64,000 bases of DNA from Emiliania huxleyi CCMP1516 (GCF_000372725.1 NW_005202368.1:440474-504473), one strand, 5' to 3'. Positions 10,265-20,599 are shown, counted from the stretch's first letter. Numbers and translations are program-made. Notes: a model not told the origin generated them from the sequence alone.

Positions 10265-10850
10265 TACCCCTTTTTCAGCCGCCGAACGGTAGACCGCCCG
10301 CCGGACGGTCGGTAGACCGCCTCGGCCGTTTGAATATGCAGCCTCCAGTTCTCCACTCTGGCGCCACTTTGGCAGACGAGCGCCGGCAGATGCCCTCGCG
10401 GCCTGCCGGCGAACGTCCGTCCGGCGAGAACGCGCGATGAAAGTGCGGTCTGCCGCGCGGGCGAAATCTGCCGGTGAGAGAGGCTGTTGAGCGCGGTCGC
10501 TGTGAGCTTCACCTCATGCCATTTCCGTGCGAGGCAGCTCCGTGTCTTTTATGAGATCAAATGAACGTCTTTACACACTCATCGGGCGGAACCGCTCACT
10601 GCAGAGCGCCGCCCTCTCGCGGCTCTCGAGAGCGAGTTTTCGCCAGACAGCCACACGTCCATTATGGCGCGCGTTCTCGCCGGACGGACGTTCGCCGGCA
10701 GGCCGCGAGGGCATCTGCCGGCGCTCGTCTGCCAAAGTGGCGCCAGAGTGGAGAACTGGAGGCTGCATATTCAAACGGCCGAGGCGGTCTACCGTCCGGC
10801 GGCGGCGGTCTACCGTTCGGCGGCTGAAAAAGGGATACTCGAGTCTACCG
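10265..10850. repeat. Foldback nested inside the transposon
   Basis: The arm at about 10268-10440 is the inverse complement of about 10665-10840, separated by a ~225-bp loop. Both arms carry the same landmark, CGGCCGTTTGAATATGCAGC or its complement, and start with GTAGAC-type sequence. It could be a separate inserted foldback element or an inversion-duplication. Confidence 0.8.
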
Positions 10851-10855
10851 CGGTC

Positions 10856-10857
<2 letters not shown>

Positions 10858-10891
<34 letters not shown>
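10858..10891. repeat. (GA)n microsatellite
   Basis: Pure GA run immediately after the foldback. Confidence 0.9.
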
Positions 10892-10894
<3 letters not shown>

Positions 10895-11116
10895 CCGCCA
10901 CTAGCTGGCTCAAGTGCGCGGGCGTGGCGACCGCAGTAAGGCTTCTCTTTTTGCACATCGACTCTTCCCTGCTGTCTAAGGTCTGTGAAAAGAACTAGTC
11001 AGAGGAGTTGCACACACGTGTCCGTGTCGGTTGTCTGAACGTCAAGGTCTCGAAAAAGCGCTAGTGAGAGGAGTTGCACACACGTGTCGGTTATTAACCG
11101 ATCACGCTTGCACAGA

Positions 11117-11297
11117 TCACAGCTCCAAGGACTCGACCTTCTTGGGAAGCAGAGCGTTCGCAATGCCATCCCCGTGGCCGAGGCAGCCGTACATGCCGCT
11201 GCCCCAGGTGAAGACGGCGCCGTTGGCGGTGACAGTGAGGCTGTGTTCGGATCCCGCCGAAACGGCGACGACGCGCTGCCCTGCCAACGCTGCTCAG
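11117..11297 (-). pseudogene. RCC1-repeat exon fragment
   Basis: The minus strand encodes RVVAVSAGSEHSLTVTANGA followed by VFTWGSGMYGCLGHGDG and ends KKVESLEL-stop at 11117. This is one RCC1 (regulator of chromosome condensation) blade with its hallmark SAG..H.L and TWG..G.LGHG spacing. Upstream the frame closes after CGTTGGCAG, which would fit an acceptor. The rest of the propeller is absent, so this is either the last exon of a gene whose 5' part is lost, or a captured host fragment. It lies inside the 5.6-kb transposon. Confidence 0.6.
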
Positions 11298-11456
11298 CAA
11301 GCAAGTTTTCTCCGACGAAAAGGCGAGCCGAAGCGAGATAGGCGGATGAATGAATAAGGGGAAAGATGGACAGACACTTCACGGGCACCACGATGAGGAC
11401 ACCTCTGTGGAACTTTGCCTCAAACCTGTGCCTGCCCGAGTCTGGGTTGTCGCTCC

Positions 11457-11726
11457 ATGAGAGCGTCTCTCGCGACGCTGCTGTTCGGCCTCGCGCTCCA
11501 CCTTTCCTCCTCTGTCGTGCTCGCGGCACCGAAGAAGAAGAAGCGCGGGCCTGGGGGGGGGAACGAGCAGACCAAGATGTTCAACGGTGCCCCGGCCGGT
11601 TTCGAGGATGGAGGGCTAACCGCACAGGAGTGCTATGAGTTCGCGCGGTCAACTTGGAAGGAGCTCGCACCCAGGTGGGCAGATGAGATCAAGCCTCTCC
11701 TTGAGCAGGCCGTCAAGGAGTGGTAG
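11457..11726 (+). CDS. Small secreted protein, unknown
   Basis: An 89-residue frame beginning MRASLATLLFGLALHLSSSV, a classic signal peptide with cleavage expected after VLAA. A basic KKKKRG linker follows, then an acidic helical domain with two Trp residues (TWKELAPRWADEIKPLLEQA), ending KEW. The single-exon start was chosen because it gives the complete signal peptide. No family is recognised. It lies within the transposon and may be cargo. Confidence 0.55.
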   Translation: MRASLATLLFGLALHLSSSVVLAAPKKKKRGPGGGNEQTKMFNGAPAGFEDGGLTAQECYEFARSTWKELAPRWADEIKPLLEQAVKEW

Positions 11727-12469
11727 GTAGTAGCGAAGAGTGGAGAGTACTCTGGTTTACCTCTTGTTTAGCAGAATGCTCTCACGTAAAAAGACATGCA
11801 AAAGGGGGGAGGAGGACGGTGGCACGGCTCGGCTTTTCTTGCCCTCATGCAGTGCGGGTCGCGAGTCGGCTCACTGAGGGATACACTCTGTCCGGATGAC
11901 CGCCGCGCCGGACCACGGCGGCGACGCGAGGGTGACGACAGGACAAGACGCCGACCAGTACTGCCGAGCCGGGGAGACTCCGCAGCGTGCCACTGCAGGC
12001 AACAGGAAGGCAGCGACGGGAGTGCGGTGGCTGCGATTGCAAGCAGCCGAAGCGTCGAAGCCACAGCGCTGCCGCTGTCACAGTGTCGAAACGCCAGCGG
12101 AGGATGACGGGAGGAGACACAAACCTCAGCGCCTGTTCCGACACACAAAGATCCACGAAGGCGCGCTTCTGATTCCTTCGATGTGCGGCGAATCCTCAGA
12201 GCACAGTGTCGTTCTTGGCAGCGGCACGTCGTGACACTTGCTGGCGCTGTGGGCGTCGGTGAAAGAGCGGCGAAGACGTGTCGATCGACTCGCGTGATCA
12301 ACCGCATCACTGGCGTGAAGATGAGGTCTGATTCTGGCACCATCGCTTGAGACTTGCCCCAAATGGTACTGGGAACGCATTCACATCTACATGCTGTGAA
12401 CAAATTCCACTTTCGTCCATAACTAGTGCCCACGTGCTCCTTCGGCCATTTTTCGACGCCGAAATCGAC
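11727..12469. other. Transposon interior, no supported gene
   Basis: Several long GC-rich frames are open on both strands (for example 11768-12433 minus) but their composition is Ser/Arg-rich and pattern-free. I see no domain. Confidence 0.4.
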
Positions 12470-13180
12470 TCCTAAGTATAACCCTTAGATATTCCCCAAG
12501 GGGTATTCCTCAGGGTAATCTCTACGGATATTTCCTAAGGAGAATTCTAAGGAAAATTTCTAAGGATATTTCTAAGGATATTTTCTAAGGATATTTCTAG
12601 GATAATTTCTAAGGCGACTCTCCAAGATCAATCGCTAAGGATATTTGTCTGAGAATATTGTCTTAGATATTTGGCTAAGAATATTTTCTTAGGATATTGT
12701 CTTAGATATTTGGCTAAGAATATTGTCTCAGGATATTGTCTTAGAATATTGTCTTAGATATTTGGCTAAGAATATTGTCTCAGGATATTGTCTTAGATAT
12801 TTGGCTAAGAATATTGTCTCAGGATATTGTCTTAGAATATTGTCTTAGATATTTGGCTAAGAATATTGTCTCAGGATATTGTCTTAGAATATTGTCTTAG
12901 ATATTTGGCTAAGAATATTGTCTCAGGAGGATATTGTCTTAGGATATTTGGCTTACGAAATTGTCTCAGGATATTTGGCTTAGGAAATTGTCTCAGGATA
13001 TTTGGCGTTGGATATTCCCTCAGATATTTGACTTAGGATATGGTCTCAGGATATTTGGCTTAGGATATGGTCTCAGGATATTTGGCTCAGGAAAATGGCT
13101 TAGGAAATTTTCTCAGGATGTTTTCTCAGGATTGGTCTCAGGACATAATCTCAGGATATTTGGCTTAGGATATTTGGCTG
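12470..13180. repeat. AT-rich CTNAG-periodic tandem repeat
   Basis: An island of low GC made of variants such as CTTAGATATTTGGCTAAG and TATTGTCTCAGGATATTG in units of roughly 20-60 bases. Nearly every unit carries CTAAG, CTTAG or CTCAG. There is no coding potential. Confidence 0.9.
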
Positions 13181-13595
13181 ACGGTCCAGGCCACCCTCAG
13201 GGATGCCTAGATCTGAGGGCAGAAGAGAGAAGATTGAGTGCACACAAAAAGCAGACTAAGCCCTCGCACAACATGCCATAAACAAATGACGGACACCCTT
13301 CTCTACTGTGAGCTTTGAAGATGGCTGATGGAACACGGAGGGGTCCCCCCGCCCCGGTTTTTTGCGATCTTTGTCCTTTTTGAAACAATCGCGCAAAGCC
13401 TTTGTGGATTGTGCCCGCCAGCCGCCAGGGCGTCGCTTTGGTCTTTCATCTTTGTCGGGCGCGGGCGCTCATCGTGGAATTTGAATAACAGGCTATACTT
13501 CTTCGACTACACATGCAGGCAATACACCATATGGGTCTCAAACACACAGAGCAAACGGCGAACCAGGCGCCGTCCAGCACTGCCAGAGCCGCGGC

Positions 13596-14039
13596 ATGAC
13601 ATGCGCGGGCTGTGGAGTTGTGTTTGGGCTGGGCGCCAAGATCGAGCCGCGTGGCGCCGGCTTCGTACACGCCGGCCGTGACGAATGCGGCCGAGCCGCC
13701 GACGAGAAGGCTCCGGCTGTCGTCGAGTCGGTGAGCCGGAGGGAGGCGTCCCTCGAGACGGTCCTGGGCGCCGGACGTGTCGAGACGGCGCTCAAGTGCC
13801 TCCAAGGGGGGTGCAGTGCCACAGGCGACAAGTACATCTGTGGACGCTGCGGCTCCTACGGGCTCCACCGCGAGTGCGCGGGCTTGTCGAAATACCAGGT
13901 CGAGCCGGGACAGCTCGTCTGTGCCGTGTGCAGGGCCGAAGCCATGACGCCGGACGGCCACTCACCCACCGACCTCGTCCTCCGACGCGCCGCTCGGACG
14001 ATGCTCGCCGAGCTGGAATCTATGGCCGTTATCCGTTAG
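13596..14039 (+). CDS. PHD-like zinc-finger protein
   Basis: A 147-residue protein starting MTCAGCGVVFGLGAKIEPRG, with CxxC near the N-terminus followed by HAGRDECG. The second half has YICGRCGSYGLHRECAGLSK, then LVCAVCR, giving the CxxC...HxxC...CxxC spacing of a PHD or related treble-clef finger. Such fingers bind histone tails or other proteins. The frame may extend upstream without a Met. It lies inside the 5.6-kb transposon, so it could be transposon-encoded or captured. Immediately downstream the sequence becomes a dispersed repeat also found at 55928-56660. Confidence 0.6.
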   Translation: MTCAGCGVVFGLGAKIEPRGAGFVHAGRDECGRAADEKAPAVVESVSRREASLETVLGAGRVETALKCLQGGCSATGDKYICGRCGSYGLHRECAGLSKYQVEPGQLVCAVCRAEAMTPDGHSPTDLVLRRAARTMLAELESMAVIR

Positions 14040-14750
14040 TGCGGACGTCGCCGCGGCTCGCCTCTGCCGCGGCGGCTGCTGCGCGCACGCGGCGGCGCCG
14101 CTCTCTCGCGAGACGGCTGGCGACGCGGCTCGCCGCCGACGTACGGTGCGCTCGTCCGACGGTCCGCAGCGTGGCGTGCGCGGCGCTGAGCGCCGCTCTG
14201 CGAGCGCCTCTGCGCCTGCACTGCCTGTCTCTGTTGCTGTTGGTGGTGGTGGTACTGCTGCTGCTGGTGCCGATGCTGCTGCTGGCGCGGCGCGGCTGTG
14301 CGACTGGGCTCGACGCGCGCGTCGCGAGCGTCTGACGCGGCGGGCGGCGTCGGGCAGGTGCGCTTCTCTCTCGGGTGGTGGTGGTGGTGCTGCTGCTGCT
14401 GCTGGTGGTGCAGATGCTGCTGCTGGTGCGGCGCGGCTCTCCGACGCGACTCGATGCGCGCGTCGCGGCTATCTGACGCGGCGGGCGGCGTCGCGGGCGG
14501 CAGCGGTGGCGGCTCGCGGGTGGAGGTGGAGGCTGGTGGCTGTGGTGGACTTTGAGTTTATTTCATGGTCGTGTACGGGGACCGGGGGGTCAACCGGGAG
14601 GCAGGGGGTTCAACCAGGCGACGGAGGACCGTGGGCCATCGCGGGGACCAGCCCGTCCGGAGGGCGAACCCGGCAGATCCGGATGGTCTCACGCCGGTGG
14701 GTGGCACCGAGGCGTCTTGGACGCTCAGCTCTACCTTAAGCTCCTGAGGG
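14018..14750 (+). repeat. Dispersed repeat R5, copy 1 (with CTG runs)
   Basis: About 730 bases, nearly identical in inverse orientation to 55928-56660. Both contain CTGCTGCTG/CAGCAGCAG runs and the shared edge ATGGCCGTTATCCGTTAGTG. The other edge is GAGCTTAAGGAGC-like near 14740. Frames are Ala/Arg-rich and probably not coding. Confidence 0.85.
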
Positions 14751-14927
14751 GCGCGTGGTTGTAACCACGTAGTATGACTACAACCCACCACAGACACCCT
14801 CCCCCACTCCTCACGTGTGTTCACACCCTCACCCTCTCCTCTCTCCTCTCTCTCTCTCTCTCTCTCCTCTCTCTCCTCTTGTCTGTGCTGTCTGCCTGAC
14901 TCAGGCACTCAATCTGCCGATGCGTGA

Positions 14928-15571
14928 TTGTGTGTGGGCTGCTCCGAGGGGGCCCTCTGTGCGATCCGACGGGTAGGGGGGCTGTGCCCGGGCGGTGTCC
15001 GGTGTGGAGTCCCCTTCTGATCCCGCCTGGGATGTTGGGTGTGAGGTTGTGGCGGCTTCGATCCCAAGGGGGGGAGCTGATCCCACTCAATAACCAACTC
15101 TCAGGGGCAGTAGGTGGGCGAGCTTCAGGCACGCTCATCTCGATCGTCAAGACGTTGCTACGCGCGGTCTTCCGCGGGGGGAGCTGCGTCGACGGGTGCG
15201 GGACCGCGGCGCAGCCAGTGCCGTGGCGATGCCTCCGGCTGTTTGCGGCGGGCGGCTTGCTGCTCGCTGCGATGGCGAAAAACTCGTCTCGCCACACGCC
15301 AAGGGCTTATGCTCTGGCGAGACGTGAGGCGCATGCGCCCAGGAGGGGAGGGGGCATGTGTAACGACACTGCTAGAGATGCCTTTCGGGGCCCAGAGATA
15401 AAACTTCTGTGATGCCATGCGTGACCTAGTAGTGTCCCCAGCTATGGGCGTGTCCACGTTGGAGCCAGGTGTGGTGTGGGCGCGAGAATAGCTCCGCCGT
15501 TCATGGAGGCAACCGATGCGAGTCGACTGGTGTGTGTCGTCGTGGTTTCGTATCAAGAATTCTCTCTCTCT
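14928..15571. repeat. Interspersed repeat R1, copy 2
   Basis: Longest copy. 14928-15415 matches 8710-9213 and 15220-15571 matches 20600-20943. It abuts the right terminal inverted repeat through a short CT run. Confidence 0.85.
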
Positions 15572-15575
15572 CTCT

Positions 15576-15735
15576 CCGCGGTCTACCAAGTCTACCGGTA
15601 GACTGGGGTCGTAGGTTCATTACGGTCTACCGGTAGACTGCGGTAGACTCGTGGTAGACTCGTCTACCAAATGGTCTACCGTCTACCCCAGTCTACCCCA
15701 GTCTACCGGTAGACGGTAGACGGGCCACCCCTCAG
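15576..15735. repeat. Right terminal inverted repeat
   Basis: Inverse complement of 10116-10254, with an extra GTAGACTGGG-type subrepeat. It ends CCACCCCTCAG directly before the second ATACCGCC. Confidence 0.9.
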
Positions 15736-15743
15736 ATACCGCC

Positions 15744-16043
15744 CATCCTGACCGGAAGTCGGGCCTGCTGAACAGCGACCCGCCACCGTGGGCTGTTGCG
15801 TCCGACCCGCGCGCCACCCACGAGGGTGTAGAGCGCCTCCTCCATCAGGCGGTCGTGCTCGCGCGCGGCGTCCTGGGTCACCGACGCGGGCGGCAAAAGA
15901 ATAGTTAGAGGCTGCGCAGGCCGTCCCGTTTGCTGTTTGCATAAAAAACGCCTGTCTGTTGCGCTCAGCGGTCTCTGAAATCCCTCAGTACCATCGATAC
16001 CTCTGCCAAACGGTGGCGGCCGCGCGGCCACTAGACGTGGCAC
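15744..16043 (-). pseudogene. Retrotransposon RT, upstream fragment
   Basis: The minus strand ends in VAVQQARLPVRMGG exactly at the transposon boundary. That is the QARLPLRLGGLGL-type block of algal LINE reverse transcriptases, and its continuation is at 10107. Upstream residues (REHDRLMEEALYTLVGG) fit the preceding helix. The fragment stops close to the 3' end of the UNC93-like gene, as expected for a 5'-truncated LINE insertion. Confidence 0.65.
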
Positions 16044-16049
16044 GTGTAG

Positions 16050-19000
16050 TCAGGCCGAAGCAGACTGCTGCGCGGTGACGTCAACTGCAGCAGCAGCGGA
16101 GTGGCTCCGCCTGGCCGCGCTGCTCACCAGCGGCTCCGAGTCGCGATGCCGCGCGACGGCGCCACCGCCGTACAGCAGGGTGGCGAGGCACGCGCCGCCG
16201 ACGGCGACGACGGCGACGCAGATGGCGCAAGCGGTGCGCGCGCTCACCTGCAGCACCGACAGAGACGGAGTGGCGGGCCTGCCCCGGCAGCATCTAATCT
16301 CTCTCCTCCGATAGCCCCCCTCCGAACCCCCCCCCCCCCCCCCCCCCCCTTCACCTGTGGTAGCACCGAGAAGCCGACAAACGACGACAGCGCCGAAGTG
16401 AGCTTGAGGTGTGCGAATGGTCCAACCGCACCCGCGCCCGCATCCGGCCCGCCCCTCGAAGCTGCAGGCGCGGGCGCCGCCCTCGCCGCCCCAACCATGC
16501 TGCGCCCACGCCCGCCGCGCGTGCCGCGCGTGCCTCCCGGGAGGGAGAGCGCGGGCGAGGTGCGGCGGGAAGCGCGCGGCGCGTGGCGCGGTGTCGCCAT
16601 CTCGCCAACTAGCGCCTGCTCCGGGAAGGTTCCGAGACGGTTCCGAGACGGTTCCGAGACGGTTCCGAGACGGTTCCGAGACGGTTCCGAGAAGGGCCTC
16701 GGCTAGCCTCTCGGCTAGCCTCTCGGCTAGCCTCTCGGCTGCCTCTGGCGACATCTCGGCTCTCTCGGCGAGATCTCGGCTGCATCTCGGCGAGATCTCG
16801 GCTGCATCTCGAGCGCCATCACGGAGGTTTGCCACACAGCAACGCCGACGCCGTACAAGAGAAAAATGCCCACCCACGCGCCACCGCCGGGCGAAGTGCA
16901 CGAAAGCGGCAGCGCCGACGGCGCCAGCGGTGGCTCCGCCGCCAGCGGCAACGGTGGCGAAGGCGGGAGGCCGCGTTCGCCGCCGTCGCTCGCAGCGGGT
17001 GGCGGTGTCGGCGGCAGCGGAGGAGGAGGCAGCGCGGCGCAGGCAGAGCCTGCGTGCGGAATACGCAAACATGAGGGGCGGGACCACGGCATAGCGCAGA
17101 GCCTTCAGAGCACCGCGTGAAGACGAGGGGGCACGAGGGCAGTGAGTACCGCTGGAAGACAGCCGAGTGCAGCGGAGTGCGTGTCCTCTCGAGCGCTGGT
17201 TGGGGTACAAGGATTGCGTGTTCCGCTTCTAGGGCCCGCTGCTCCTGCTCACGAGATACGGGGAGATACGGGGGGAGATACGGGGAGATATTCCGCGTCT
17301 AGGGCCCGCTGCTCCTGCTCACGAGATACGGGGAGATACGGGGGGAGATATGGGGAGATATTCCGCGTCTAGAGTCGCCGAGCCCGCCATCGCCGCAGCC
17401 GCTGCGAACGCGACAGCCCCGGCGGCGAGGGCGAGGGCGCGACCAGAGGGGTGGGCGCGCGCCATGTAGGTGACTGCGACGGCCACGCAGCCGGCGAACA
17501 AGCCGGAGAGAGCGAAGTACCTGCGCGCAGGTGCAGCCGTGAAGAGACGCCGTTCACGGCGGGCCTGCGGGCACCGGTGAGAGCAAAGGACCACCCCGCC
17601 CGACAGGAGGGCGGGGAGGACGGTCTTGTGCAGCGTATTCAGAGCACCGCGTGAATGCGAGGACTACGACTACAGCGGAGAGCGTGTCCTCTCGACCGCT
17701 CGTTGGAGTACAAGAGTTGCGTACTCCGCTTCTGGGCAAAAGGGCCATCCAACCCACGGGGAGATACGGGGAGATACGGGGGAGATACGGGGAGATACGG
17801 GGAGATGTTCCGCTTCTAGGCAAAAGGGCCATCCGACCCACGGGTTGGCCTGGCCGGGCGGGTTCGGGCTGGGCGCGAGGGAGGCGACCACCTAATCGGG
17901 GCACAAAGGGGATCTGATGAGGGGAATAAAGGGGGTATACGGGGCATGAGGGGGTAACGCGGGTTCGGGCTGTGCGCGGGGTACAAGGGAGGCGTCCGCC
18001 GCCGGATGAGAGGGCCATCATGGAATAGGGGGTACAAGGGGGTACAAGGGGTACAAGGGGGTACAAGGGGGTACAAGGGGCGACCACCGGGAAGAGAGCC
18101 GTCATGGAATAGGGGGCACAAGGGGGTACAAGGGGGTACAAGGGGGTACAAGGGGGCGACCACCGCCGGGAAGAGGGCCGTCATGGAATAGGGGGTACAA
18201 GGGGTACAAGGGGGTACACGGGGGTACAAGGGGGTACAAGGGAGGCGACCACCGCCGGGAACAGGGCCGTCATAAGCCCGAACGCGACGTTCGTCGGAGT
18301 GAGGAGGACGAAGCGGTGGTCGCAGAGCGTGGCCAACAGGCTCCCCTCCCCGCCGCTGCCTTGCGGCTGGCCGGGACCCGTGTCGCTCTGCCGCTCGCCC
18401 GGCCGCGCGGACAGGTCGATCACGCTGGACATGGCGACGGTGCAGCCGAGGGCGAGGGCGGTGTAGGCGCCAAAGAGGAGCTGCGGGGCCTGCGGGAAAG
18501 AAGGGGGCGCGCTGTGAGCGGCGTCTCTCCGCCGGTGGTGCGACTCTGAAGAGCCGAGGAGCTGCAATGCCTGCGGGAAGAGGGAGAGGGAGAGACCGGC
18601 CAGCTGCTTACCAAAGGTGAGGGAGAGCTGGAAGAAGAGCGCGAAGAGACCCGCCTGTTCACAGCCGGCGGTGTGAAGAGACGCCGTTCACGGCTGGAAG
18701 AAGAGAGCGGGGCGGCCCGCCATCAAGTCGAGCGAGTCTCGCTCGCCCTCCGCCGCTGCCTTCTCCGACGCAGCGCCCGCCTGTGCCCACAGCCCGGCAG
18801 CTGGAAAAGGAGGGGTAGGAGGCGGGCCCCTCCCGGCTGCGGAACAGCCACGTGTAACGTGTGGGATCGGGGTCGTGGCATCAGGGGTGTCGCATCAGGG
18901 GTGCAGGGTCGAGAGTACGAGTATGCAGTGGGATCGAACGCCCATGTGAGACATGGGAACTCGCCGACGCGCCGCCCGCGAAAGTGCCGTGAAGACGCGT

Positions 19001-19826
19001 CTCTGACTGCAGAATCCTCGGATAGAGGCCGCCGCCCGCCGCCGCAACGCCCTCCACTGAAGGAGAGCCGGGAGGAAGAGGAGGAGGCGCCCCCGTCGCC
19101 TCCGCCGCCCTCGCCTCTGTCGCCCTCGCCGCCGCCTCCGCCTCCGCGCCTCCTCCCTCCCCTCCTCCTCCGCCGCCCGCCCCTCCTCCTCCTCCTCCAC
19201 CCCCTCCTCCTCCACCACCACCAACCCCACCCCCACCACCACCTCCTCCTCCTCCTCCTCCTCCTCCTCCTCCCACGGACGCGCGGCCCTTTGCCTTGCT
19301 GTACTCGACCGCGCTTGTCGTGTAGTATGCCCCCTGCGCCGTCCAGAGCAGAGCGCCTACGCGACGGTTCCGAGAAGGTTCACGGAAGGCGCCGCGGCAT
19401 GCGCGCTGCCCCGCGCAGAGCACCGGCGAGGCCACCGAGCGCTCCGGCGGGGTAGAGGACGGTTGGGCTCGGCGCCATGTACGCGGCCGTGTACACCGCG
19501 TACATCAGCATCGACGCGACCAGCGAGCGCTTCACTCCGGCGCGCCGCACGAGCGCCGGCGCCACGAGCGTGCCGAGAGCGAAGAAGAGGTAGAGCACGG
19601 CGCTGACAGACGAGGCGAGGTGGTGCTCGACCACCTCGTGTGAGATGATGATCGTCGCGGAGATGCAGCCCTCCAGGATCGCGAACGAAGCAGAGAAGAC
19701 CAGCGCGTTGCGCATGAGGTCGCGTGGAGAGTAAGCAGGCCGCGGAGGCCGCACGCCGCCGAAGCCGTCGTCGTCGCTGAAGTCGGTTGAGGCCATGTTT
19801 GGCGCCTTGAAAAATGGCGAGTCCAT
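16050..19826 (-). CDS. UNC93-like MFS transporter, about 9 exons
   Basis: Exons: 19826-19424 (MDSPFFKAPNMAS start; SASFAILEGCISATIIISH), 19356-19283 (GALLWTAQGAYYTTSAVEYS), 18780-18721 (ERDSLDLM), 18654-18571 (AGLFALFFQLSLTFGKQLAG), 18489 to about 18258 (QLLFGAYTALALG; LTPTNVAFGLMTALFP), 17520 to about 17366 (YFALSGLFAGCVAVAVTYMA), about 17041-16812 (FLLYGVGVAVWQTSVMA), about 16445-16354 (HLKLTSALSSFVGFSVLP) and 16247-16050. LLWTAQG, LFxLFFQLSLTFG, PTNVAFGLM and YGVGxAVWQ are the hallmarks of UNC93/MFS proteins. It is multi-pass, probably plasma or endomembrane. Introns hold (CCCCATATCT)n, GGGGGTACAAG and element families B and C. Exon edges between 18258 and 16445 are approximate. Confidence 0.75.
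16326..16348. repeat. Poly-C homopolymer in UNC93-like intron
   Basis: About 22 C residues on the plus strand (poly-G in the transcript), just after the donor at 16353. Confidence 0.9.
16625..16815. repeat. CGAGACGGTTC and CTCGGCTAGCCT minisatellites
   Basis: Tandem 11- to 12-base units fill a UNC93-like intron. Related TTCCGAGA units recur in CHK2 intron 2 (about 43680-43750) and near 19360. Confidence 0.8.
17092..17225 (-). repeat. Introner-like family C, copy in UNC93-like gene
   Basis: On the minus strand it contains CCAGCGCTCGAGAGGACACG and ends near the CGCGGTGCTCTGAA landmark. The same element, in the sense orientation of its host gene, occurs at 17635-17735, 35805-35935, 36490-36620, 47810-47905 and 48765-48872. 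Confidence 0.75.
17635..17735 (-). repeat. Introner-like family C, second UNC93-like copy
   Basis: Diverged copy with the GAGAGGACACG core in minus orientation and a CGCGGTGCTCTGAA edge at about 17638-17651. It lies in the intron between the LTPTNVAFG exon and the YFALSG exon. Confidence 0.7.
18007..18250. repeat. Exon-tail plus GGGGGTACAAG tandem array
   Basis: The 3' end of the preceding UNC93-like exon (around 18245-18275) is repeated in diverged form at about 18160, 18085 and 18000, each followed by GGGGGTACAAG units. This is an exon-tail-plus-intron duplication. Confidence 0.8.
18655..18700 (-). repeat. Introner-like family B, UNC93-like intron 3
   Basis: In sense it reads GTGAACGGCGTCTCTTCACA, then GGCTGTGAACAG before the exon. 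The same pair of motifs ends introns in the CHK2, JmjC, SPRY-like and SANT genes. See the findings. Confidence 0.8.
19090..19282. repeat. CTC/GAG trinucleotide-rich tract
   Basis: Imperfect CTCCTC and CCGCCT triplets. In the gene model they lie in UNC93-like intron 2. In the minus frame they would encode poly-Gly, so retention as coding sequence is an alternative. Confidence 0.8.
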
Positions 19827-20195
19827 GTGTTGCCGCCGAAAGCCGGCCGACCGAGAGCACCGTCACAAAGAAGAATTTTACCTTCGCGCGCACTGGCACT
19901 AACACAGGCCTTGGGTTGTCCGTTTTCTTTCTTTCTTTCTTTTTAACACAGGCACAAAAATAATTTTATAATATCCGCTTGGGGGAAAAAGTTTTCGTGA
20001 AATCGCACACGCATGAATCACACGACAGACGGCGTCCTCGCCACAAAAGCCGCCGTCCGAAATCCCCTCTCCCGACACCCGCCCCATCCCTCCCCGGTCC
20101 CCGCCCCGCCCTGCCCCACCCGACCCTCCCCGGACCCTCCCCAAACCCCCCCCCCCCCACACACACACACACCCTCCCCGACGCCGGGGAGCTAA
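19827..20195. promoter_or_regulatory. Putative 5' region of the UNC93-like gene
   Basis: AT-richer stretch with TTTCTTTCTTTCTTTTT at about 19926-19943 and ATAATTTTATAATATCC near 19958. This is a plausible core promoter about 130 bases upstream of the Met. It also contains poly-C and CA runs at 20149-20173. Inference only. Confidence 0.3.
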
Positions 20196-20390
20196 GAAGC
20201 GCACCCAGCGGGCCGGACGATTGGTATCACACTGTGTCGGCTTACGGACTAGAGAGCCCTCTATCTATCTAGCCCTGTGGGGGGTGCGCAATCCTTGGGA
20301 TAGTCCGCGCTTTGGGTTTCCCCTAGCTGCGAAACGCAACAAAAAAATCTCTCTCTCGAAACGCCCCCTCTACTCGGAGCTAGAGATACG
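20196..20390 (+). repeat. Dispersed repeat R3, copy 1
   Basis: Landmarks are AAGAAGCGCACCCAGCGGGC and GACTAGAGAGCCCT, ending near CCCTCTACTCGGAGCTAG. Related copies are at 53305-53490 (+), 23335-23450 (-) and a fragment at 50082-50125 (-). Confidence 0.75.
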
Positions 20391-20599
20391 AGAATACGCA
20401 CCGCGCCTTCTAGGGAGTTTTGTTGTAAAATTCTTTTCATGTTTGTCGCACAACTATTAAATAACCGTCGCCAAAAATCGCACGCCGGGAATCTGTGGAT
20501 ACCAAGTAACCCCCGCCCCCGCCCGCTCCCATTGCCGCCTCGCTCCACTAAGCCCCGCCTGCTCTCGGCGCAGCCATGTTCTCCTGCAAGGCCGGCTTT

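Larger units (their letters stand above)
10116..15735. mobile_element. 5,620-bp non-autonomous DNA transposon
   Basis: The element begins CTGAGGGGTGGCCCGTCTAC at 10116, and the inverse complement of the same sequence ends it at 15735. It is flanked by the 8-base duplication ATACCGCC. The inverted ends are about 140-160 bp and packed with GTAGAC/GTCTAC subrepeats, as in the subterminal repeats of hAT-like elements, which also make 8-bp duplications. No transposase was found inside. The cargo is a large foldback, an RCC1 exon, a small secreted-protein gene, an AT-rich minisatellite, a PHD-like gene and two dispersed repeats. It sits inside an RT gene. Confidence 0.85.

Noticed and set aside
15158-15589. 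Conserved protein encoded by repeat R1
   Set aside because: The frame is open in three copies, but the copies are near-identical DNA, so conservation says nothing about coding. Other frames are equally open and no domain is visible.
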